Origin: Streptomyces griseoluteus
GTDB taxonomy: Bacteria; Actinomycetota; Actinomycetes; Streptomycetales; Streptomycetaceae
DNA length: 64,000 bases
Assembly (NCBI RefSeq): GCF_004784465.1
Contig: NZ_SRRU01000007.1
Span: forward strand, 1,091 to 65,090
Direction: 5' to 3'
Each line of letters starts with the position of its first letter. Position 1 is the first letter of the stretch. Made by a program: the position numbers and the translations under genes. Under the pieces are notes generated by a model. That model saw only the letters and a program-made list of their open reading frames with translations, made no database searches and had not been told where the DNA came from. This document shows positions 16,754 through 27,164 of this stretch, piece after piece.

Positions 16754-18556
16754 TCAGCCTCCGTACGCCCCCGAGGCCGTCAGCCGCAGGGCGGTGTCGA
16801 TCAGGGGGACGTGGCTGAACGCCTGCGGGAAGTTGCCGACCTGGCGCTGGAGGCGGGGGTCCCACTCCTCGGCGAGGAGGCCGAGGTCGTTGCGCAGATC
16901 GAGCAGCTTCTCGAACAGCTTGCGGGCCTCGTCCACCCGGCCGATCATCGCGAGGTCGTCCGCCATCCAGAACGAGCAGGCCAGGAAGGCGCCCTCGTCA
17001 CCGGGGAGGCCGTCCACACCCGCGTCCTCGCCGTCGGTCGGGTAGCGCAGGATGAACCCGTCGGAGGTGGACAGCTCGCGCTGGATCGCCTCGATGGTGC
17101 CGATGACCCGCTTGTCGTCCGGTGGCAGGAAGCCCATCTGCGGAATCAGCAGCAGGGAGGCGTCCAGCTCCTTGGAGCCGTAGTACTGGGTGAAGGTGTT
17201 GCGCTCCGGGTCGTAGCCCTTCTCGCAGACCACGCGGTGGATGTCGTCGCGCAGTTCCTTCCAGCGCTCCAGCGGGCCCTCCGCGTCCCCGGACTCGATC
17301 AGCTTGATCGTGCGGTCCACGGCGACCCAGGCCATCACCTTGGAGTGCACGAACTGGCGGCGCGGCCCGCGCACCTCCCAGATGCCCTCGTCCGGCTCCT
17401 GCCAGTGGTCCTCGAGGTAGCGGATCAGCTTGAGCTGGAGCACCGAGGCGTAGTCGTTGCGGGCGAGACCCGTCATATGGCCCAGGTGGAGGGCCTCGAT
17501 GACCTCGCCGTACACGTCGAGCTGGAGTTGGTCGGCCGCGCCGTTGCCCACCCGGACCGGACGGGAGTGCTCGTACCCCGGCAGCCAGTCCAGCTCGGCC
17601 TCGCCCAGCTCACGCTCACCGGCGATGCCGTACATGATCTGGAGGTTCTCCGGGTCGCCCGCCACCGCCCGCAGCAGCCACTCGCGCCAGGCGCGGGCCT
17701 CGTCGCGGTAGCCGGTGCGCAGCAGCGAGGACAGGGTGATCGCCGCGTCCCGCAGCCAGGTGTAGCGGTAGTCCCAGTTGCGCACGCCCCCGATGTCCTC
17801 CGGCAGGGAGGTGGTGGGCGCGGCCACGATGCCGCCGGTGGGGGCGTAGGTGAGCGCCTTCAGCGTGATCAGCGAACGGATCACTGCCTCACGGTAGGGG
17901 CCGTGGTACGTACACTGCTCGACCCAGTCGCGCCAGAACTCCTCCGTCGCCCGGAGTGCCTGCTCCGGCTCGGGCAGCGGCGGCGCCTCCTTGTGCGAGG
18001 GCTGCCAGGAGATGCTGAACGCGACCCGCTCACCGGCGGAGACGGTGAAGTCGGCGTACGTCGTCAGGTCCTTGCCGTAGGTGTCCGCCTCGGTGTCGAA
18101 CCACACCGAGTCGGGACCCGCGACGGCGACCGTCCGGGTGTCGTACTTGTGCACCCACGGCACCACACGGCCGTAGGAGAACCGCATGCGCAGCTCCGAG
18201 CGCATCGGCACCTCGCCGCTGAGCCCCTCCACGATCCGGATGAGCTGCGGGGCGCCGTCACGCGGGGGCATGAAATCCGTCACCCGCACGGTGCCGCGGG
18301 GGGTGTCCCACTCCGACTCCAGGATCAGCGAGTCGCCCCGGTAGTTCCGCCGGGCCGCCGTGGGCGGGGGTGAGTCCGCCGCGTACGCCGGGCCGAGCCG
18401 CCAGAAGCCGTGCTCCTCGGTGCCGAGCAGGCCGGCGAAGATGGCGTGCGAGTCGAAGCGTGGCAGGCACAGCCAGTCCACCGTGCCGTCCCGGCAGACC
18501 AGGGCAGCGGTCTGCATGTCTCCGATGAGTGCGTAATCTTCGATGCGCCCGGCCAC
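16754..18556 (-). CDS. Glycoside hydrolase family 15 protein (glucoamylase/trehalase-like)
   Basis: A 600-residue GH15 enzyme. AGRIEDYALIGDMQTAALV begins the N-terminal beta-sandwich. The (alpha/alpha)6 barrel shows NWDYRYTWLRDAAITL, the likely general acid in DEGIWEVRG with HSKVMAWVA behind it, and the second acidic site in GDEGAFLACSFWMADDLA. No secretion signal, so probably intracellular glucan or trehalose cleavage. The GTG at 18556 has GGAG six bases before it and gives the usual family start; a GTG at 18580 adds eight residues and is also possible. Confidence 0.88.
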   Translation of the reverse strand: MAGRIEDYALIGDMQTAALVCRDGTVDWLCLPRFDSHAIFAGLLGTEEHGFWRLGPAYAADSPPPTAARRNYRGDSLILESEWDTPRGTVRVTDFMPPRDGAPQLIRIVEGLSGEVPMRSELRMRFSYGRVVPWVHKYDTRTVAVAGPDSVWFDTEADTYGKDLTTYADFTVSAGERVAFSISWQPSHKEAPPLPEPEQALRATEEFWRDWVEQCTYHGPYREAVIRSLITLKALTYAPTGGIVAAPTTSLPEDIGGVRNWDYRYTWLRDAAITLSSLLRTGYRDEARAWREWLLRAVAGDPENLQIMYGIAGERELGEAELDWLPGYEHSRPVRVGNGAADQLQLDVYGEVIEALHLGHMTGLARNDYASVLQLKLIRYLEDHWQEPDEGIWEVRGPRRQFVHSKVMAWVAVDRTIKLIESGDAEGPLERWKELRDDIHRVVCEKGYDPERNTFTQYYGSKELDASLLLIPQMGFLPPDDKRVIGTIEAIQRELSTSDGFILRYPTDGEDAGVDGLPGDEGAFLACSFWMADDLAMIGRVDEARKLFEKLLDLRNDLGLLAEEWDPRLQRQVGNFPQAFSHVPLIDTALRLTASGAYGG

Positions 18557-19104
18557 GTGCAACTCCAGTCGAACGGCCACGTCACCCCCGCACGAGGGGG
18601 CAGTCGCTTGGTGCGGTCAAGGGGTGGTTGTCATACGTTGAGCGGTGAAGCAAAGCAGCCCGCCTAGCCCTGAGGCAAAACGGCGGTCCATGCTCAACGA
18701 ACTGCCGCGGTCTCCATGTTCCACATGCCAGTGGCGGGGATGCTGGAGGCGGGGGTGTGCCGTCATCCCGGCCGCGCTCGGCAGCGAGTGTCCGAGCAGG
18801 ATACGACGCACCCGGATGATCCGCGCGCCGCTCGGGGCAACCCGTGTGGGCCGAACGAGTGACTGCGGGGTGAGAGCCCCGTGACGGCCGCCCGCGCGTC
18901 CGGTGCCTGGTCACCCCAGCCCTCCCGGCCGTGTGCGGAGCGTGGCCGGACGCCGACTCCTCCAGGCGCTGATACCCTGGTAGCCCGTGGACCGGTGGGC
19001 CCCAAAACCCCCGAACCGCAGCGACGACGCCACCGCGAGGAACACCAGATTCTCCGGGCCGGCGACCGCACCGCATCACAGACAGCGACCACGGGAGCCC
19101 CCTC
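18557..19104. other. Intergenic region between the GH15 gene and pyrG
   Basis: About 550 bp separating divergent genes. No clear tRNA, terminator or conserved peptide is seen. It must hold both promoters; TACGTT at 18634-18639 and TACCCT in CTGATACCCTGG near 18970 are only weak -10 candidates. A small open frame starting at 18645 is judged unlikely. Confidence 0.4.
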
Positions 19105-20778
<1,674 letters not shown>

Positions 20779-20798
20779 CACACCAGTTGTTACGGTGG

Positions 20799-20836
20799 CC
20801 GGGGTGCGAACCTTCAAAGGTGCGCACCCCGGTTTT
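20799..20836 (+). terminator. Intrinsic terminator after pyrG
   Basis: CCGGGGTGCG / CGCACCCCGG form a perfect 10-bp stem with an inner ACCT/AGGT extension, followed by TTTTC. It separates pyrG from the Nudix gene. Confidence 0.9.
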
Positions 20837-20862
20837 CTTGTGAGCACGTGGAGGGACAGGGC

Positions 20863-21489
20863 ATGACGATCAAGGACACCCCCGAGGAGTGGGAGATCCG
20901 CGACAGCGCGACCCCGTTCAGGGGCAACAAGACCGCCGTCCGCACGGACGACGTGGTCATGCCCGACGGCTCGGTGGTCCGCCGCGACTACCAGGTCCAC
21001 CCGGGCTCGGTCGCCGTCCTCGCCCTGGACGAGGAGGACCGGGTCCTGCTCATCAGCCAGTACCGCCACCCCGTACGCCACAAGCTCTGGGAGATCCCGG
21101 CCGGCCTGCTCGACGTGCCCGGCGAGAACCCGCTGCACGCCGCCCAGCGCGAGCTGTACGAGGAGGCGCACGTCAAGGCCGAGGACTGGCGGGTGCTGAC
21201 CGACGTCTACACCAGCCCCGGCGGCTGCGACGAGGCGGTACGGATCTTCCTGGCCCGCGACATCTCCGAGGCGCAGGGCGAGCGCTTCGTCCCGGAGCAC
21301 GAGGAGACGGACATGGAGCACGCGCGCGTGCCCGTGGACGAGCTGGTGCGGCTGGTGCTGGCCGGGGACCTGCACAACAACTGCCTGGTCGTCGGCGTCC
21401 TCTCGCTGGCCGCCGCCCGCGCCGGGGACGGGCTGGACAGCCTGCGCCCGGCCGACGCGCCGTGGCCCGCGCGGCCCTTCACGTCCTGA
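20863..21489 (+). CDS. Nudix hydrolase, ADP-ribose pyrophosphatase type
   Basis: A 208-residue Nudix protein. The Nudix box follows IPAGLLDVPGE with the core AAQRELYEEAHV. Upstream, VAVLALDEEDRVLLISQYRHPV is typical of ADP-ribose/ADP-sugar pyrophosphatases. The segment RVPVDELVRLVLAGDLHN is the usual dimer tail. The ATG at 20863 has GGAGGG seven bases upstream. It probably hydrolyses ADP-ribose or other nucleoside-diphosphate derivatives in the cytosol. Confidence 0.9.
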   Translation: MTIKDTPEEWEIRDSATPFRGNKTAVRTDDVVMPDGSVVRRDYQVHPGSVAVLALDEEDRVLLISQYRHPVRHKLWEIPAGLLDVPGENPLHAAQRELYEEAHVKAEDWRVLTDVYTSPGGCDEAVRIFLARDISEAQGERFVPEHEETDMEHARVPVDELVRLVLAGDLHNNCLVVGVLSLAAARAGDGLDSLRPADAPWPARPFTS

Positions 21490-21520
21490 CCGCCTGCTGA
21501 ATCCGGCCAAGATCCACACC

Positions 21521-21553
21521 AGTACCCCAGCAGCACTCCAGTAGCACTCCAAT
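21521..21553 (+). repeat. Three tandem 11-bp repeats upstream of the NTPase-like TPR gene
   Basis: AGTACCCCAGC, AGCACTCCAGT and AGCACTCCAAT lie head to tail at exactly 11-bp spacing. Streptomyces SARP activators bind direct repeats of this period, so an activator site is inferred. They lie about 145 bp before the GTG of the next gene. Confidence 0.6.
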
Positions 21554-21626
21554 GGTGTGACCATCGCCTGATCCGATCGGGGGACCCGTCCGCCGCGCTC
21601 CACCGGGGACGTCGCAGAGCGTGAAC

Positions 21627-21669
21627 TAGGCTCTGGAAAACGCCCGCACCGGAAGAACCGGCGGGCTTT
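21627..21669 (+). promoter_or_regulatory. Candidate -10 and leader hairpin before the NTPase-like TPR gene
   Basis: TAGGCT (21627-21632) is a plausible -10 without a clear -35. It is followed by GCCCGC-ACCGG...CCGG-CGGGC, an inverted repeat (about 21642-21666) ending in TTT. It could be a terminator for the Nudix gene or an attenuator in the 5' leader. Confidence 0.4.
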
Positions 21670-21698
21670 GCGCGTGCGGTGGGACGGGAGCGTGGCCC

Positions 21699-23777
21699 GT
21701 GACGGATCAGGCGGTGGACCAGGATGAGGCGCGGCTGCCGGAGCCGCCGGCCCCGGAGGGTCATTTCCTCGGGCGCACACGGGAGTTGAAGGAGCTCAGG
21801 GCCGACATCGAGCGCACCGGCCTGGACACCCTCGCCGGCCGCAAGGCACCCCGCGCCCGGGTCCTCCTCATCGCCGGGCGACCCGGTTCCGGCCGGACCG
21901 CGCTCGCCGAGGAGTTCGTCCGCCAGGTCGCGCAGCGTTACCCCGACGGAGTGTTCCGGACCCGTCTCGGCGACCCGGACGGCACCCCGGTACCCGTGGA
22001 GCGCGCCGCCCGCGAGCTGCTCGGCGCGCTCGGTGCCCCCGCCCCCGCGGGCGCCGCCGAGGACGAGCTGAGCGAGGCCCTGCGCACCGCCCTCGCCCAC
22101 CGGCGCGCCCTGCTCCTGCTGGACGACGCCACCGGGGCCGAACAGGTCGACGCCCTCATCCCGGACGCCCCCGACTGCCTGGTGGTCGCCGTCTCCCGCG
22201 GCCCCCTCACCGGGATCTCCGACGTCCGCCCCTGCACCCTGGGCGGCCTGGACACCAAGTCCGCGGTGGAACTGCTCACCCGGTACACCGGCTCGGTCCG
22301 GGTCACCGTCGACCCGCGCTCCGCCGAGAGCCTCGCCGAGATCTGCGAGGGACAGCCAGCCGCCCTCACCCTGGCCGGCGGCTGGCTCGCCGCCCGCCCC
22401 CAGACGGCCGTCTCCGACCTGGCCAAGCGGCTGCACAGCGGCCCCGACGACGCCCCCACCCTGGCCCGCGTCCTCCAGCTCGTCCACGACGGACTGCCCG
22501 CCGCCACCGCCCGGACCCTGCGCCTGCTCTCCCAGGCCCCGGCCGGCACCGTCGACGCGCACTCCGCCTCCGCACTGGCCGGCTGCTCGGTCAAGACCGC
22601 GCAGACCGTACTGCGGGAACTCGCCGCCCTCGGCTTGCTCCGCCCGGTCGCCGGCCCGCTGCCCGAGTACGACATCCCCGGTTGCCTGCACCCCCTGCTG
22701 CGCGGGCTCGCCGAGGCGGGCGAGCGCCCCGCCGAACTCCAGTTGGCCCGCGCCCGGCTGCTGGAGCGGGACGTACGCCTCCTCCAGTCCTGCCGCGCCG
22801 CCGCCGAGACCGACAGCCCCCAGGCCCGGGAGAAGCTCCAGGCGATCCCGGCGCCGCTGCGCTTCCCGACCCCCGCCGCGGCCGCCGCCTGGCTCACCGC
22901 CCGGCGCCCGGCACTGCTGGCCGCCGCCCGGCTCGCGGTGGCCGACGGCGAGCTGGACACCCTGGCCCGTCGCCTGATGTCCCAGCTCGTGCGCGCCATG
23001 GTCGCCCACTTCGGCACCCGGGCCGCCGCCCCCGACCTGTACGGCATCCACGGCCTGGTCCTCGATGTCGCCGAGCGGCGCGGACTGCCCCGTGAGAAGG
23101 CCGCCGCCCTGCTGAACCTCGGCGACGTGGACGCCCAGACCGGCCGCACCCGCGCCGCGCTGGCCCGCTACCGTGCCGCGCTGGACGCCGGACGCGAGGC
23201 GAACGACCCCTATGCCACCGGCCGCGCGATGGAATCCGTAGGCGGCGCCCACCAGGAGCTGGGCGACCACGACCGGGCCGCGGACTGGTTCGGCCGCGCC
23301 CTCTCCCAGCGCCTCGCCCGCGGCGAGCGCGTCGAGGCCGCTCGGCTCTACGGCCGTATCGCCACCGCCCACACCTACGCGGGCCGGTACGGCGAGGCGC
23401 AGCGCAACTGGCGGGCGGCCCTGGCCGGGTACCGCAAGGAGGGCGACATCGCGGCCCACGCCCGCGCCCTGAGCGAGCTGGCCCGCGTCCAGGAGTACGC
23501 CGGGCGGCCCGAGGAGTCCCTGCGCACCTGCCAGGAGGCGGTGGAGTGGGCGCGGCGCGCGGAGGACACCCGGCTGCTGGCCGCGCTGCAGTTGCGGCTG
23601 GCCGACACCCTGGACCGGCTCGGCGATCCCACGGCCGCCCGACTGCACCGCGCGGCGGCCGAGCGCATGCTGGAAGAGGAGGCGGCCACCGGCACCGCCG
23701 CCGACGGAGAGCCAGGGGAATCGGACCCCCACACCTCAGGTGCCTGCGAAATCCGTAGTGCATCCAATGAAGATTGA
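21699..23777 (+). CDS. NTPase-like (STAND-type) protein with C-terminal TPR repeats
   Basis: A 692-residue protein. A GRTREL start motif as in AfsR/STAND ATPases is followed by a P-loop-like AGRPGSGRT (residues 59-67), in which the catalytic lysine is replaced by Arg66, and a Walker B-like ALLLLDDATG. A winged-helix-like stretch (SVKTAQTVLRELAALGLL) precedes a set of TPRs from about 450 to 670 (LGDVDAQTGRTRAALARYRAALDAG, LGDHDRAADWFGRAL, AGRYGEAQRNWRAALAGYR). It lacks the SARP DNA-binding domain. Likely a signalling scaffold or regulator; target unknown. The GTG has GGGAG eight bases before it. Confidence 0.8.
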   Translation: MTDQAVDQDEARLPEPPAPEGHFLGRTRELKELRADIERTGLDTLAGRKAPRARVLLIAGRPGSGRTALAEEFVRQVAQRYPDGVFRTRLGDPDGTPVPVERAARELLGALGAPAPAGAAEDELSEALRTALAHRRALLLLDDATGAEQVDALIPDAPDCLVVAVSRGPLTGISDVRPCTLGGLDTKSAVELLTRYTGSVRVTVDPRSAESLAEICEGQPAALTLAGGWLAARPQTAVSDLAKRLHSGPDDAPTLARVLQLVHDGLPAATARTLRLLSQAPAGTVDAHSASALAGCSVKTAQTVLRELAALGLLRPVAGPLPEYDIPGCLHPLLRGLAEAGERPAELQLARARLLERDVRLLQSCRAAAETDSPQAREKLQAIPAPLRFPTPAAAAAWLTARRPALLAAARLAVADGELDTLARRLMSQLVRAMVAHFGTRAAAPDLYGIHGLVLDVAERRGLPREKAAALLNLGDVDAQTGRTRAALARYRAALDAGREANDPYATGRAMESVGGAHQELGDHDRAADWFGRALSQRLARGERVEAARLYGRIATAHTYAGRYGEAQRNWRAALAGYRKEGDIAAHARALSELARVQEYAGRPEESLRTCQEAVEWARRAEDTRLLAALQLRLADTLDRLGDPTAARLHRAAAERMLEEEAATGTAADGEPGESDPHTSGACEIRSASNED

Positions 23778-23780
23778 TGC

Positions 23781-23813
23781 AATGGAAGGCTAGACACGCG
23801 GAACGCCTTCATT
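23781..23813. promoter_or_regulatory. Inverted repeat upstream of ald, candidate operator
   Basis: AATGGAAGGC and GCCTTCATT are inverted arms (one base mismatch by insertion) separated by 14 bases, within the 150-bp gap before alanine dehydrogenase. A regulator of the AldR/Lrp type is possible but not shown. Confidence 0.45.
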
Positions 23814-23927
23814 AGACTGGCTCTGCCGCACGTTCTCCTGCGGTGTCTCCCGGTGTGCCCCGGCACGCCCGGGTATGTCTTTCAGCGCACCCCCCCCATA
23901 CCCCCTGAGCCAAGGACCGTGATCGAC

Positions 23928-25043
23928 GTGAAGGTCGGCATCCCCCGCGAGGTCAAGAACAACGAGTTCCGGGTGGCCATCACCCCCGCCGGCGTGCACG
24001 AGCTGGTGCGTAACGGCCACCAGGTCGTCATCGAGCGGGGCGCCGGTCTCGGCTCCTCGATCACGGACGAGGAGTACATCGCCGCCGGCGCCGGCGTCCT
24101 GGACTCCGCCGACCAGGTGTGGGCCGACGCCGACCTGGTGCTGAAGGTCAAGGAGCCGGTCGCGGAGGAGTACCACCGCCTGCGCAAGGACCAGATCCTC
24201 TTCACCTACCTGCACCTGGCCGCCTCCCGCGAGTGCACCGACGCGCTGCTGGAGTCCGGCACCACGGCGATCGCGTACGAGACCGTCGAGCTGACGAACC
24301 GCGCGCTGCCGCTGCTCGCCCCGATGTCCGAGGTCGCGGGCCGGCTCGCCCCGCAGGTCGGCGCCTACCACCTGATGCGCCCGGCCGGCGGCCGCGGTGT
24401 GCTCCCCGGCGGCGTGCCGGGCGTGACCCCGGCCAAGGCCGTCGTCATCGGCGGCGGTGTCTCCGGCTGGAACGCCACCCAGATCGCCGTCGGCATGGGC
24501 TTCGAGGTCACCCTGCTGGACCGCGACATCAACAAGCTGCGCGAGGCCGACCGGATCTTCGGCAGCAAGGTCAAGGCGATCATGTCCAACGCCTTCGAGC
24601 TGGAGAAGGCCGTCCTCGACGCGGACCTCGTCATCGGCGCCGTCCTCATCCCGGGCGCCAAGGCCCCGAAGCTGGTCACCAACGAGCTGGTGTCGCGGAT
24701 GAAGCCCGGAAGTGTCCTTGTCGACATCGCCATCGACCAGGGCGGCTGCTTCGAGGACTCCCGTCCCACCACGCACGCCGAGCCGACCTTCCGGGTGCAC
24801 AACTCGGTCTTCTACTGCGTCGCGAACATGCCCGGCGCGGTGCCCAACACCTCCACCAACGCGCTCACCAACGCGACGCTCCCGTACATCGTCTCGCTCG
24901 CCAACAACGGCTGGGTCGAGGCGCTGCGCCGGGACGAGGCGCTCGCCCGCGGCCTCAACACCCATGACGGCAAGGTCGTCTACAAGGAGGTCGCCGAGGC
25001 GCACGGCCTGGAGCACGTGGCGATCGAGACCCTGATCGGCTGA
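23928..25043 (+). CDS. ald: Alanine dehydrogenase
   Basis: A 371-residue L-alanine dehydrogenase, the NAD-dependent interconversion of alanine with pyruvate and ammonia. The start KVGIPREVKNNEFRVAITP, the substrate lysine in LKVKEPVAEE, the catalytic histidine in TYLHLAAS, and the NAD-binding VVIGGGVSGWNATQIAVGMG with LLDRD are all present. The end LPYIVSLANNGWVEALRRD is typical. A GTG at 23919 would add three residues but sits too close to AAGGA; the GTG at 23928 is preferred at 11-base spacing. A perfect hairpin lies 80 bp after the stop. Confidence 0.95.
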   Translation: MKVGIPREVKNNEFRVAITPAGVHELVRNGHQVVIERGAGLGSSITDEEYIAAGAGVLDSADQVWADADLVLKVKEPVAEEYHRLRKDQILFTYLHLAASRECTDALLESGTTAIAYETVELTNRALPLLAPMSEVAGRLAPQVGAYHLMRPAGGRGVLPGGVPGVTPAKAVVIGGGVSGWNATQIAVGMGFEVTLLDRDINKLREADRIFGSKVKAIMSNAFELEKAVLDADLVIGAVLIPGAKAPKLVTNELVSRMKPGSVLVDIAIDQGGCFEDSRPTTHAEPTFRVHNSVFYCVANMPGAVPNTSTNALTNATLPYIVSLANNGWVEALRRDEALARGLNTHDGKVVYKEVAEAHGLEHVAIETLIG

Positions 25044-25122
25044 CCTCCAGAACGACGGCGAAGCACCAAGTCGCCCGCGTGGAAAAGGCGATTCGTCAAC
25101 ATGGATCGTCAACACCGCGAAC

Positions 25123-25155
25123 CCGGCCGGACCTTGCCCGACAAGGTCCGGCCGG
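25123..25155 (+). terminator. Perfect 14-bp hairpin after ald
   Basis: CCGGCCGGACCTTG / CAAGGTCCGGCCGG with a 5-base loop. No T-run follows, which is common for Streptomyces terminators. It insulates ald from the parA promoter region. Confidence 0.75.
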
Positions 25156-25313
25156 ATGTGTGTATGGTCACTTTGCGACGCTAGGTCAACTCGCCTCGAA
25201 CGTAACGCTTGGACCGATTCGCACACCGGTGAAACCTGCGGTGCGACGGCTGTACGCCCTTGACAGCGGGATGTTTCATTGTCGACACATCGTGCCGGGT
25301 CCGGCGGATTGTG

Positions 25314-25343
25314 TTGCTGCGGACCGCCGACACGCCATAGAGT
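25314..25343 (+). promoter_or_regulatory. Candidate housekeeping promoter for the parA operon
   Basis: TTGCTG (25314-25319) and TAGAGT (25338-25343) are separated by 18 bases and lie about 70 bp before the parA GTG. The resemblance to vegetative sigma-factor promoters is moderate. The rest of the 370-bp gap (25044-25416) holds the hairpin above and no credible gene. Confidence 0.5.
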
Positions 25344-25416
25344 CGCCAACCGTCGGCATGGTGCCACGCTGACCTTGTCTAGAAGTTTCCTGGTCACCAA
25401 GGAGGTAAGACGACTT

Positions 25417-26592
25417 GTGAATGAGTCGACATTTTCTCCCGGAGGTGGTCGACCAGGATTGCGCGGAGAGGGCCAGGGTCCCGAGGGGCACGAGGCCGTC
25501 GGCTCCGTCGCGGTGCGCACCTTCGCAGCCCACCAGAGTCCGGTACCGCAGACGGCCCGGAGAGCACACCAGAGCATGGATGGCCAACACGTGAACGCCA
25601 TGGCCGGCGACGGAAGTGGCGCGCCCCGCAACCACTTCGCCGACTACGACGAACTGCCCGAGGGGCACTTCTACGACCCCGACGCCGAGTACGAGCCCGA
25701 TCCGGAGTACGCGGCCACGCTCGCGCCCGACGCGGCCCGCCAGCGCCGTGAGCGCGTCGGCCCGACCGGGCGCCCGCTGCCGTACTTCCCGATCCCGGGC
25801 CCGCTGACCGACCACGGCCCCGCCAAGATCATCGCCATGTGCAACCAGAAGGGCGGCGTCGGCAAGACCACGTCGACCATCAACCTGGGCGCGGCGCTCG
25901 CGGAGTACGGACGGCGCGTGCTGCTCGTGGACTTCGACCCGCAGGGCGCGCTGTCGGTGGGTCTCGGCGTCAACCCGATGGAGCTGGACCTCACCGTCTA
26001 CAACCTGCTCATGGAGCGGGGCATGTCGGCCGACGAGGTGCTGCTGAAGACGGCGGTCCCGAACATGGACCTGCTGCCCTCCAACATCGACCTGTCGGCC
26101 GCCGAGGTCCAGCTGGTCTCCGAGGTCGCGCGCGAGTCCACGCTCCAGCGCGCCCTGAAGCCGCTGATGGACGACTACGACTACATCGTGATCGACTGTC
26201 AGCCCTCGCTGGGCCTGCTCACCGTCAACGCGCTGACCGCCGCGCACAAGGTGATCGTGCCGCTGGAGTGCGAGTTCTTCGCGCTGCGCGGTGTTGCCCT
26301 GCTGACCGAGACCATCGAGAAGGTCCAGGAGCGGCTCAACCCCGAGCTGGAGCTGGACGGCATCCTCGCCACGATGTACGACTCGCGCACGGTGCACAGC
26401 CGCGAGGTGCTGGCGCGGGTGGTCGAGGCGTTCGACGACCACGTCTACCACACGGTCATCGGGCGTACGGTCCGCTTCCCGGAGACCACGGTCGCCGGTG
26501 AGCCGATCACCACGTACGCCTCCAACTCCGTCGGTGCCGCCGCCTACCGTCAGCTCGCCAGGGAGGTGCTCGCCCGGTGTCACGCCGAGTGA
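25417..26592 (+). CDS. ParA family ATPase
   Basis: A 391-residue ParA/Soj ATPase. The deviant Walker A is NQKGGVGKTTSTINLGAAL (around residue 145), Walker A' is LLVDFDPQGALSVGLG, and Walker B is YIVIDCQPSLGLLTVNAL. The ~135-residue N-terminal extension is long and disordered (NHFADYDELPEGHFYDPDAEYEPDPEY). A perfect AAGGAGGT ten bases before GTG 25417 fixes the start. It is followed without a gap by an RHH-like protein and then scpA-scpB, so a role in chromosome organisation is likely. It is not the oriC-proximal parAB pair as far as the context shows. Confidence 0.92.
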   Translation: MNESTFSPGGGRPGLRGEGQGPEGHEAVGSVAVRTFAAHQSPVPQTARRAHQSMDGQHVNAMAGDGSGAPRNHFADYDELPEGHFYDPDAEYEPDPEYAATLAPDAARQRRERVGPTGRPLPYFPIPGPLTDHGPAKIIAMCNQKGGVGKTTSTINLGAALAEYGRRVLLVDFDPQGALSVGLGVNPMELDLTVYNLLMERGMSADEVLLKTAVPNMDLLPSNIDLSAAEVQLVSEVARESTLQRALKPLMDDYDYIVIDCQPSLGLLTVNALTAAHKVIVPLECEFFALRGVALLTETIEKVQERLNPELELDGILATMYDSRTVHSREVLARVVEAFDDHVYHTVIGRTVRFPETTVAGEPITTYASNSVGAAAYRQLAREVLARCHAE

Positions 26593-27125
26593 GTCTGCCC
26601 GGAGCCGACGAACTGTTCCGCACGACAGGGGGGATGGGGCTCCAGTCCTCCTCGCCCCGGCGCGGGCCGGGCCCGGAGGCGCGGGTCCCCGCGCCGGCGG
26701 GGGAGAGCGACCCGGCCGCCGCGGCGCAGGACGCGCCCCAGGCGGTGCCCGCGCAGGGCGGTGACGGCGAGGGCGCCGAGCACACCGCCGCGGTCGGCCC
26801 GGAACCCGACGGGGCCGGTGAGTCCCGTATCCGGCCCGCCCGGCGGCAGAGCGAGCCGGACGGCTCCGGCGAGCAGCCCCGCAAGCGTGGCCGTGCGGCC
26901 GCCCGGCGGCCCAGCGGTCGCGAGCGCCACGACGAGAAGATCACCGTCTACGTCTCGGCCGAGGAACTCATGGACCTCGAGCACGCCCGTCTGGTCCTGC
27001 GCGGCGAGCACGGCCTCGCCGTCGACCGCGGCCGCATCGTCCGCGAGGCGGTCGCCGTGGTCCTCGCCGACCTGGAGTCCCGCGGGGAAGCCAGCATCCT
27101 GGTACGGCGGCTGCGGGGGCGCTAG
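26577..27125 (+). CDS. Ribbon-helix-helix-like protein coupled to ParA
   Basis: A 182-residue protein. Residues 1-115 are disordered and Pro/Gly/Arg-rich with a conserved-looking opening SLPGADELFRTTGG. The last 65 residues begin with a short strand KITVYVS, then helix EELMDLEHARLVLRG and helix DRGRIVREAVAVVLADLES, the order seen in ribbon-helix-helix DNA-binding proteins. The GTG overlaps parA by 16 bases and has GGGAGG ten bases upstream, so it is translationally coupled to parA. ParA partners with RHH folds (ParG, omega) are known from plasmids; a centromere-binding role here is inference. Confidence 0.72.
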   Translation: MSRRVSLPGADELFRTTGGMGLQSSSPRRGPGPEARVPAPAGESDPAAAAQDAPQAVPAQGGDGEGAEHTAAVGPEPDGAGESRIRPARRQSEPDGSGEQPRKRGRAAARRPSGRERHDEKITVYVSAEELMDLEHARLVLRGEHGLAVDRGRIVREAVAVVLADLESRGEASILVRRLRGR

Positions 27126-27164
27126 CCCGGCCTCCCACCGCCCGACCGATAGCCTGCGACCCCC

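Noticed and set aside
18645..18884. 79-codon open frame starting GTG near a TACGTT hexamer, upstream of pyrG
   Set aside because: No ribosome-binding site, unusual composition and no recognisable domain; could be a leaderless small protein but support is too weak.
25260..25288. TTGACA as a -35 element upstream of parA
   Set aside because: No acceptable -10 at 16-19 bases; the pair at 25314/25338 is better.
25079..25372. 97-codon open frame between ald and parA
   Set aside because: It spans the 14-bp terminator hairpin and the promoter, and shows no coding character.
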